A stretch of 5,092 bases of DNA, from positions 1-5,092 of the forward strand of contig CAZEAN010000227.1 in the NCBI GenBank assembly GCA_964510225.1, in the 5' to 3' direction. Shown piece by piece: positions 1-4,759 of this stretch. Positions within the stretch are counted from its first letter, which is position 1. Each line of letters opens with the position of its first letter. The position numbers were made by a program, and so were the translations under genes. This DNA comes from CAZEAN01 sp964510225. Lineage in GTDB: Bacteria > Planctomycetota > Planctomycetia > Isosphaerales > Isosphaeraceae. A model generated the notes under the pieces. The model worked only from the letters and a program-made list of their open reading frames with translations, was not told the origin of the DNA and made no database searches.

Positions 1-57
1 GCCGATAATCACGACGATGATGACGGCATCGAGGAACGTGACTCTGAAATCGGCTGA
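1..57 (+). CDS. Possible 3' end of an unidentified gene with an acidic tail
   Basis: Frame 1 is open from the window edge to a TGA at 55-57 and reads as 18 residues rich in Asp and Glu, including a run of four Asp. A hydrophilic acidic C-terminal tail is plausible for a gene entering from the left. The fragment is too short to identify. Frame 2 is also open further, to 117, and a short minus-strand ORF (GTG at 114-112, with an AGAGGAG about seven bases upstream) covers the same bases, so the coding frame is not proven. The sequence to the left of the window would settle it. Confidence 0.3.
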   Translation, partial: ADNHDDDDGIEERDSEIG

Positions 58-536
58 TTACGATTCTGAGCGCCAATTGAAAACGTGTGACCTACTTGTA
101 CCACTAGGGTCACGATAATGCTCCTCTGCGGCGGCTCGGTCATCAGTCAATCAGATTCGCGCATGTTTTTTGATTGATTTCGAGCCGTTGCCTGCCTGGG
201 TCTGAATGAGTGAGCCCGGAGCGTTTTTCGCACCTTCAGACTGTTCATGCTGACAGCCGGGGTCCGGGCACTGGAGGATTCCAACCAGTGGTCGATCCGT
301 TTCGCGGACTTCAGTACAGCCACTGCCTTCGATGCCAGGTGTGCAAGTCGTGTGAGAAGGAGTTCGACCCATCTTCAGTCGAGGGTGGGTTGGTCCATCG
401 CTGCAGTGATCTGGCCAAGGTGGACTGGCTTTCAATTACCCAGAAGTCTGGAGTATCTTTCGCTGAATGTAGGGACTTTTGCTCACTTATGGCTCGGTCG
501 AAGTTGTGGGCACCGAAATCGTAGGAGGTCGGTGAG
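58..536. other. Stretch of about 480 bases without a convincing gene
   Basis: No recognisable protein family appears on either strand. The best candidate is a + strand ORF from GTG 210 to TAG 524 (104 residues). It has a cysteine cluster of the form CxxCxxCxxC about halfway along, as in small zinc or metal sites, but no Shine-Dalgarno site, no other recognisable motif, and competing open frames on both strands. Two imperfect dyads are present: GTGACC/GGTCAC at 87-92 and 108-113, and TCAATCA/TGATTGA at 147-153 and 171-177. Neither has the shape of a standard terminator. Because a broken IS4 transposase starts directly downstream, part of this stretch may be the left flank of that element or other decayed DNA. 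Confidence 0.5.
523..529 (+). promoter_or_regulatory. Strong ribosome binding site before the IS4-type remnant
   Basis: AGGAGGT lies seven bases before ATG 537, close to ideal spacing. It marks 537 as the original start of the transposase, although the frame opened there now stops after ten codons. The site therefore shows that the first codons have shifted out of frame relative to the conserved domain downstream. Confidence 0.7.
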
Positions 537-745
537 ATGGGCAATGGGGCGATCGCGAACTTGACATAGCATAGTTTCCCGATCAACGACTGAAAGCTAG
601 GCTCAGCAAGGTTCTCACCGATCTCTGGCAGCTCATGGAGGCCACTATTCCGTTGGACTGCCAGGATTCGGCCGCCACCAAGGCCGCTTACCGATTCTTT
701 AGTAATCCAGGCGTCGACGAAGAGATCATACTGGCTGGACAGTGC
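537..745 (+). pseudogene. Remnant of a Tn5/IS4-type transposase (N-terminal DNA-binding domain only)
   Basis: The frame containing codons 575-745 encodes the conserved N-terminal DNA-binding domain of Tn5-like IS4-family transposases. It includes a 'FxDQRLKARL' helix start, then 'ATKAAYRFFSNPGVDEE' and 'ILAGQ'; the family norm is FGDxRLxxRL followed by ATKAAYRFFxNPxVxxExIL. In a live enzyme this domain binds the element ends and precedes the RNase H-like DDE catalytic core. Here the core is missing: similarity stops near 745 and the frame ends at TAG 797-799. Two further lesions are visible. TAG at 572-574 interrupts the frame. ATG 537, which has the good ribosome binding site, is out of frame by one base; adding one G in the GGG run after the ATG would restore 'MGQWGDRELDIA' leading into the domain. 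This is a dead, 3'-truncated transposase. The element boundaries could not be placed. Confidence 0.8.
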
Positions 746-963
746 GTGCTGCGACCAAGGGACACGAGGAGGCCACCTCCGGGAGCCTCCTCATTCCTAT
801 AGAGTTCGTATCCCGGGGGTTGGCGGCTGTTGGTCGTCGGCGATGTCGGATTGGTAAAAATTTCGCATGAAGTTATGCGCCATCGTTGCCGTGTGGTGCG
901 GACCTCCTGATTGACGAATAGGTTACGAATCGGAAGATTACCGGATAGCCTCTTAGAGCGTGG
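746..963. other. Anonymous stretch between two transposase remnants
   Basis: Neither strand gives a recognisable protein. The minus-strand frame that continues out of the IS630-type remnant stays open to 688 but loses family similarity at about 964 and runs antisense to the IS4-type remnant. The stretch contains the GC-rich hairpin at 766-792 and a short dyad CGCAT/ATGCG at 864-868 and 875-879. It is most simply read as scrambled mobile-element debris. Confidence 0.5.
766..792. repeat. GC-rich inverted repeat (8-bp perfect stem)
   Basis: GAGGAGGC at 766-773 and GCCTCCTC at 785-792 form a perfect eight-base stem around an 11-base loop. No T-run follows on either strand, so an intrinsic terminator is unlikely. 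It lies just past the point where similarity to the IS4 transposase ends, so it could relate to the junction that truncated that gene. That link is inference. Confidence 0.5.
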
Positions 964-1197
964 GGGCCGGTCAAGGAACCAATGCAAGCGTTGCACGGCT
1001 TGATCATCAAATGCCGGCCGTTGTCCGCCACGGTGGTGTTTGGGGGCGATCGAGCCGGTCTCGCGTTGTCATTGCGACAGCCTGCGGATCCAAGACGGGC
1101 TGACCTTGAAGAGTTCGGAGATTTCGGTGCGTGTCTTAGCCCCTTCGCCGCACGCAGCTACGACCTGCTCACGCAGATCGCTCGAATAAGGAGCCAT
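964..1197 (-). pseudogene. Remnant of an IS630-type transposase (N-terminal helix-turn-helix part)
   Basis: From ATG 1197-1195 the minus strand encodes 42 residues beginning MAPYSSDLREQVVAA and containing 'EISELFKVSPSWIRRL'. This is the N-terminal helix-turn-helix of IS630/Tc1-like transposases, which binds the terminal repeats. A TGA at 1071-1069 stops translation, but the same frame continues with 'QRETGSIAPK' and 'RPAFDDQAVQRL', the linker normally found next. The stop is therefore a single in-frame nonsense change (CGA to TGA would explain it) within a once longer gene. Similarity fades at about 964 and the DDE catalytic domain is absent. The remnant begins 64 bases beyond the stop codon of the J-domain gene, and both lie on the same strand. 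Confidence 0.8.
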
Positions 1198-1230
1198 CCT
1201 CTCTGTGCCGTCCGTGGTCAGAACCTCTTC

Positions 1231-1250
1231 AAAAACATTGCTATAAGCAA
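1231..1250 (-). terminator. Weak candidate terminator after the J-domain gene
   Basis: Read on the minus strand, TTGCT-TAT-AGCAA (1250-1238) forms a five-base stem, and TTTTT follows at 1235-1231 after two bases. It lies about ten bases past the TAG of the J-domain gene, where an operon end is expected. The stem is short and AT-rich, so function is uncertain. Confidence 0.35.
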
Positions 1251-1260
1251 GAGAAACATT

Positions 1261-2061
1261 CTAAGGGCTCATTATGTCATCGGCGGGCTTAACGATGACC
1301 TCGCGCGTTCGCTGATGAACTCCCAACCCGCGCTGGTTCAGTTCAGGCCGGATCGCCCCGAAGGCATCCCAAGCATGCCGCCCTCGCGCAAACGAGACCC
1401 ACGCTTCAAAGATTCCCTGATCGGTCTTACAGTCAGCTCCAGTTGCCTCGGGGATCCCGCAAAGGTAGTCATAAACGTCACTGAGGTGACTGATTACTTG
1501 ATGCAAAATCACGGGATCGACTGGTTCGAGGTGAGAGACATTAGGATCTGGCCAAACCAGATGAATAGTTCCGCCGAAGGTTTTACCCTCCCGGCCCTTG
1601 ATCATTGCATAAACATCGGAAACTGCCTGACGGTACCATTGGATTTCCGTCAGGATCATCTGCTCGGGCGGGAACCCGCGATCAAGGATCCCCTCGCGGA
1701 CCCGTTCTGACTGAACCTCGACACGCCGAGGCATCGCCGACGAATTAAAATCGCTGTTCGAGCCAACATCACCTCGGGAAACTCGGTGATCAGACCGCCC
1801 AGACGATCGAGAATGGCTCGATCTGCTCCGACGACGGGAGCGTTCGCGTGTCGAGGACCGTTCAACTGTCGCTTCCGAAAGAGCGTTGTTAAGTAGTTCA
1901 TACGCCCAAACGACAATCCGGAACGCCCATTCATCCCCACCTTGATCGGGATGATGCTTCTTCGATTTTCTTAAAAAAGCTTCCCGAATTCGTTGAGCAT
2001 CAGCGCTCGAATCGAGTTCGAGAACTGCATAAGGGTCGAGAGAGGGAGCAGATTCTCGCAT
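1261..2061 (-). CDS. J-domain protein with Arg/Ser-rich linker and uncharacterised C-terminal domain
   Basis: The 266-residue product has a J-domain at about residues 9-57: it begins DPYAVLEL, carries the HPD signature at 37-39, and has a QGG just after it. J-domains stimulate ATP hydrolysis by DnaK (Hsp70), so a cytoplasmic co-chaperone role follows from the family. Residues 67-96 are almost entirely Arg, Ser, Glu and His, a likely disordered basic linker. Residues about 110-266 form a folded-looking region rich in Trp, Tyr and Ile that I do not recognise; the Gly/Phe region, zinc fingers and substrate domain of full DnaJ are absent. It follows mcsB on the same strand after 84 bases, so it is probably the last gene of the operon. 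ATG 2061 is chosen because the J-domain starts eight residues later and an in-frame TGA lies nine codons further upstream with no other standard start between. It has no good ribosome binding site of its own. Confidence 0.85.
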   Translation of the reverse strand: MRESAPSLDPYAVLELDSSADAQRIREAFLRKSKKHHPDQGGDEWAFRIVVWAYELLNNALSEATVERSSTRERSRRRSRSSHSRSSGRSDHRVSRGDVGSNSDFNSSAMPRRVEVQSERVREGILDRGFPPEQMILTEIQWYRQAVSDVYAMIKGREGKTFGGTIHLVWPDPNVSHLEPVDPVILHQVISHLSDVYDYLCGIPEATGADCKTDQGIFEAWVSFARGRHAWDAFGAIRPELNQRGLGVHQRTREVIVKPADDIMSP

Positions 2062-2099
2062 GGTTGTTCGAATCTGGGTCTGGGATTGTCATGTGACAT

Positions 2100-2104
2100 C
2101 CTCC
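2100..2104 (-). promoter_or_regulatory. Displaced ribosome binding site upstream of the J-domain gene
   Basis: GGAGG on the minus strand is the only strong Shine-Dalgarno sequence between mcsB and the J-domain gene. It sits seven bases before an ATG at 2092-2090, not near the ATG at 2061. The frame opened at 2092 encodes 30 residues (MTIPDPDSNN...) and ends at a TGA at 2002-2000, inside the J-domain gene and in a different frame. Either the start region carries a one-base shift, or a short overlapping leader ORF is translated first. Confidence 0.5.
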
Positions 2105-2145
2105 ACCCATAGCGGGAGATCCCCAGGATGATCACCAACATGAGT

Positions 2146-3219
2146 TTACGACTCGACATCTTTGTCAGTCAATCGAGTATCGGTAAGCCTCCGGCGTAAA
2201 TGTCCGGCTCGTGCGATGTTACGCTCGTCGACTTCGAGTCGCTCCCCTTGCAGTTTCTGAAGGTGTGCAGGTTGGATATGAATAAAGAGTTCGTTGATTG
2301 TCTGAATTTCGGTGTCGTCGATGAGACCAAGATTAATCCCCATTCGGACACTTGATAAAAGGTCCATTGTTTCTGAACTTGATATCGTGTGGGCCGTTCT
2401 GAGAACCCCATATGCCCGACTGACCTGATCGTGGAGGTGCTGGCGGCGTTGTCCAAGCCATTCTTGGCGTGCCTGACGCTCATAGCGGATGATCTGCGGA
2501 ACTACATTGGAGAGGTTCTGGATGAGATCACGTTCACTTTTGCCAAGCGTCTGTTGGTTTGAAATCTGATAAAAATCGCCGTCAGGTTCCGACCCTTCGC
2601 CGTAGAGCCCTCTAACAGCGAGGTTGATCTTGTGGAGCGCTCGGAAAACTTTCTCGATTTGTTTGGTGTGGGTTAAGGCCGGGAGATGGAGCATTACGCT
2701 GACCCGGATCCCAGTGCCCACATTGGTCGGGCACGCAGTCAGATAACCCAGGTGTGGGTTAAAGGCATAATGAAGATGCTCTTCGAGTTGGTCATCAAGC
2801 GCGTTGATTTGCTCCCATGCTTCAACCAAACTAAACCCGGAGAACATCACCTGGATCCGGAGATGATCTTCTTCGTTGACCATCACCGAGGCGTTCTCTC
2901 GGGGTCCGATCGCAACTCCTCGAGGACCTTCAGCACCCGCAAGTTCACGACTAATCAACTGTCGTTCCACCAGCAGTTGACGATCAAGTGCCGAGAGTGG
3001 TTCCAACGGCTGATAAGACATTTCAAGCCCGGCGCGATCGCAGGCATTCCGGATCGTCCGCTGAAGCTCACCCTTCTCCGCAAGGCTCGCGCGGCTGGTG
3101 AACGGAAAATCGGCTAAGTTGCGTGCTAGCCGGATCCGGGAACAGATAACAATATCGCTTTCCGGACCAGTTCCTCGGAGCCATTCGCCGGAGGTCCTTG
3201 TCAATTCATCGAGATTCAT
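2146..3219 (-). CDS. mcsB: Protein-arginine kinase McsB (ATP:guanido phosphotransferase fold)
   Basis: The 357-residue protein has the usual McsB length and all landmarks of the kinase domain: CSRIRLARN at about 26-34, VNEEDHLRIQ at 114-123 (with the acidic residues that position the substrate guanidinium), CPTNVGTG with the reactive-site Cys at 163, and RGLYGEGSE at 203-211 followed by ISNQQTLGKSE for nucleotide binding. In Bacillus, McsB transfers phosphate from ATP to arginines of misfolded or regulatory proteins, which are then degraded by ClpCP. The small C-terminal domain normally carries an RDxxRA motif that binds phosphoarginine and stimulates the kinase; here the corresponding residues 333-338 read RNIARA, with Asp replaced by Asn. 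The ATG overlaps the TGA of the upstream McsA-like gene as ATGA, a sign of translational coupling with its activator. A GGGGGA about nine bases upstream can serve as the ribosome binding site. Confidence 0.97.
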   Translation of the reverse strand: MNLDELTRTSGEWLRGTGPESDIVICSRIRLARNLADFPFTSRASLAEKGELQRTIRNACDRAGLEMSYQPLEPLSALDRQLLVERQLISRELAGAEGPRGVAIGPRENASVMVNEEDHLRIQVMFSGFSLVEAWEQINALDDQLEEHLHYAFNPHLGYLTACPTNVGTGIRVSVMLHLPALTHTKQIEKVFRALHKINLAVRGLYGEGSEPDGDFYQISNQQTLGKSERDLIQNLSNVVPQIIRYERQARQEWLGQRRQHLHDQVSRAYGVLRTAHTISSSETMDLLSSVRMGINLGLIDDTEIQTINELFIHIQPAHLQKLQGERLEVDERNIARAGHLRRRLTDTRLTDKDVES

Positions 3220-3701
3220 CGATCGTCGTCCCCCAGCATGAGCGTGTCGCGGAGTTCGGCTGCTCGCTCGAAATCCTCGTCGGCGATTGCTTCTCGGAGC
3301 TGTGCGCGGAGCCAGAGGCGAGGCGACTCACTTGCTCGAGTCTGCCGGCTCTGAGGCATTTTACCAACATGTCGACCCGCTCCGTGGAGATTTCGGATAA
3401 TCGCCGAGAGCCCTTGGTCAAAAAGTTGGTAGTCATTAGGGCAACCGAGTCGACCAGAGGCACGAAATTCCATGTAGGTCAGTCCACAGTAAGGACACTT
3501 CAGACGCGCGGTTTCACCAATTAGTTCACCGACATGACGCTTAATCAGTTGGTCGAGAATTGTGTCGAGGATCGGCGGGTCTGGTGACTTGAGGCCTTGA
3601 ATCTTCGCACAGTCTGAACAGAGGTGGAATTCTCGACGGTCGCCTTGGATCGTTTCGGCGAGGTGGACAGTTGCTCGATTCGGGCATCGCTGGCACTTCA
3701 T
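3216..3701 (-). CDS. mcsA: McsA-like UVR-motif zinc protein (mcsB-proximal copy)
   Basis: The 161-residue protein follows the McsA layout. A first zinc site is formed by CxxC pairs at residues 3/6 and 28/31. A second knuckle has CPYC at 69-72 followed by 'EFRASGRLGCPNDY' with Cys87. A charged UVR (UvrB/UvrC-type) helix hairpin lies at about 128-157. McsA binds McsB and activates it as an arginine kinase, and the UVR motif is a protein-interaction element. The expected fourth Cys of the second knuckle is Asp90 (GCPND instead of GCxxC). The gene overlaps mcsB by four bases (ATGA), so equimolar, coupled synthesis is likely. ATG 3701 is supported by the family-typical MKCQ start with the first Cys at position 3; GAGTGG six bases or so upstream is a modest ribosome binding site. 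It is a clear paralogue of the gene before it. The symbol is assigned by position next to mcsB. Confidence 0.93.
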   Translation of the reverse strand: MKCQRCPNRATVHLAETIQGDRREFHLCSDCAKIQGLKSPDPPILDTILDQLIKRHVGELIGETARLKCPYCGLTYMEFRASGRLGCPNDYQLFDQGLSAIIRNLHGAGRHVGKMPQSRQTRASESPRLWLRAQLREAIADEDFERAAELRDTLMLGDDDR

Positions 3702-3797
3702 ATAAATCCACTCGACCTAACATTCCAAGGCCAAGGTGACTCTCATCTCAATCCGACCGGTCTGGTCAATGAGTCGCACCTGTCTCAAGTGTTGCTT

Positions 3798-4310
3798 TCA
3801 AGACTGGTCTTCTTCTATGACTCGGATCTCGTCGCGGAGCCGAGCAGCTGCCTCGTAATCTTCCCCAGCGACCGCCCGTTTGAGGTCGTTACGTAACCGG
3901 ATCAGTGTATTTTGCTGCCTGCTTGTTCGCGGGGCTCGCCGCGGAGCTTTGCCCGAGTGTCGAGGCTCTCCGTGAATATTTTCAAGCAATGGCATAAGCT
4001 CGTCACGGAAAACTTCATAGTCGTGGGGACAGCCAAGACGCCCCGTCCGTCGAAACTCAGCAAAGGTGATCTGACAGTTTGGGCAAGTCATTGTGTCGAG
4101 AGCAGAACTCTGGGTACTCAGCTTGCCACTCTTGGCTAATCCAGAGGCAAGATCGCTCACCGGCAAGCTTTCCGTGGTAGTAACCGCAGGAGCTAAGTGC
4201 TCGGAGGCACACTGCTTGCAAAGATGAGCGACGGTAAACTTACCGGGTACTTCGGGGTCCAAATCCGTAATGTGATACGTCGCTGGCTTGAGGCAATTCT
4301 GGCACTTCAA
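3798..4310 (-). CDS. McsA-like UVR-motif zinc protein (operon-leading paralogue)
   Basis: The 170-residue protein shares the architecture of the next gene: CxxC pairs at 3/6 and 31/34, CPNC at 76-79 followed by 'EFRRTGRLGCPHDY' with Cys94, and a UVR motif at about 135-168 (LKRAVAGEDYEAAARLRDEI). Compared with its neighbour it has a longer Thr/Ser-rich spacer between the zinc sites (about 40-72) and a basic Arg-rich linker (about 121-131) before the UVR motif. Here too the last knuckle Cys is Asp97. The probable role is as an McsB activator or adaptor; whether it activates McsB, acts on another client or forms a mixed complex with the second copy cannot be told from sequence. It is the first gene of the operon; 97 bases separate it from the second copy. 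Translation starts at TTG 4310, because an in-frame TAA lies one codon further upstream (4316-4314) and GGAG stands nine bases before it. Confidence 0.93.
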   Translation of the reverse strand: MKCQNCLKPATYHITDLDPEVPGKFTVAHLCKQCASEHLAPAVTTTESLPVSDLASGLAKSGKLSTQSSALDTMTCPNCQITFAEFRRTGRLGCPHDYEVFRDELMPLLENIHGEPRHSGKAPRRAPRTSRQQNTLIRLRNDLKRAVAGEDYEAAARLRDEIRVIEEDQS

Positions 4311-4319
4311 CGCTTAGAA

Positions 4320-4323
4320 CTCC
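4320..4323 (-). promoter_or_regulatory. Ribosome binding site that fixes a TTG start
   Basis: GGAG on the minus strand lies nine bases upstream of TTG 4310-4308. With the in-frame TAA at 4316-4314, TTG is the only start that yields a complete first zinc site (Cys3 and Cys6). A TTG start usually lowers initiation, so the leading paralogue may be made at a modest rate. Confidence 0.6.
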
Positions 4324-4343
4324 AAACCAGGTGGGATCTTTGA

Positions 4344-4361
4344 GAGATTAGAGACAATCTC
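4344..4361. promoter_or_regulatory. Candidate operator dyad upstream of the mcs operon
   Basis: GAGATT and AATCTC (4344-4349 and 4356-4361) form a perfect six-base inverted repeat around a six-base spacer, starting 34 bases upstream of the TTG start of the first operon gene. Read on the minus strand, a -10-like TCTAAT overlaps its operon-side half, so a protein bound here could block transcription. It is not a CIRCE or CtsR site. With only one copy in the window, chance cannot be excluded. Confidence 0.35.
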
Positions 4362-4759
4362 GAATCCTGTTCATGTCCGATTTCATGCAATTCGCATCAG
4401 CAAGAGCAGTTGCGTTCATTGTAATCTAGCCCATTCGACTGTCAAGAAAGACAGCGCCTGCAGTTGATCTAGCAACAACTCCGAACCCAAACGCGAACCC
4501 TGTCCCAATCAGCCGGATCGATTTCCGTTACCGCAACGATGGGGAGTGGGTTTGAGATCGAGGATTTCGAACCTGCTGTAACTCCCCAGACAGAATTGTC
4601 CTCCAAGTCAGGCGAGGACCCTGCCATCGAGGGGATCAAGTACGATAATACCTCTGTGCGCGGTGGTTTAAATTTGCTCAGAGTCTCGCCTCTAAGAACC
4701 ACGGTTGGTGACTCGATTCCAAGGCTCGAGACGAAAACGCAGAGAAGGTGGAACGGTTC

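Larger units (their letters stand above)
4311..4759. other. Divergent intergenic region between the mcs operon and the MarC-family gene
   Basis: About 450 bases should hold the promoters for both directions, but no convincing -35/-10 pair could be placed. Visible structure includes the dyad at 4344-4361 and a small CTGTC/GACAG inverted repeat at 4439-4443 and 4450-4454. A + strand ORF from ATG 4539 to TGA 4763 (74 residues, hydrophilic, no recognised family, no Shine-Dalgarno) overlaps the MarC start by ATGA. An opposing minus-strand ORF covers the same bases, so neither is called as a gene. Classical CIRCE and CtsR heptad operators were looked for and not found. Confidence 0.5.

Noticed and set aside
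87..113. GTGACC/GGTCAC inverted repeat as a terminator for a gene ending at 57
   Set aside because: The stem has only six pairs around a 15-base loop and no T-run follows.
982..1710. Long + strand ORF of 242 residues
   Set aside because: It runs antisense to the C-terminal part of the J-domain gene and to the IS630-type remnant, both of which have family motifs in their own frames. No motif or ribosome binding site is seen in this one.
2686..3117. + strand ORF of 143 residues
   Set aside because: It is entirely antisense to mcsB, whose catalytic motifs are intact in the minus frame.
3702..3797. GACCGGTC palindrome (3755-3762) between the two McsA-like genes as an attenuator or terminator
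   Set aside because: It is a short palindrome with no T-run and no competing stem; chance occurrence is likely.
3216..4310. The two McsA-like genes as one gene split by a frameshift
   Set aside because: Each has its own start, complete first and second cysteine clusters and its own UVR motif, so they are two full paralogues.
4311..4470. Classical heat-shock operators (CIRCE, CtsR heptad repeat) upstream of the mcs operon
   Set aside because: No TTAGCACTC/GAGTGCTAA pair and no tandem GGTCAAA heptads could be found on either strand.
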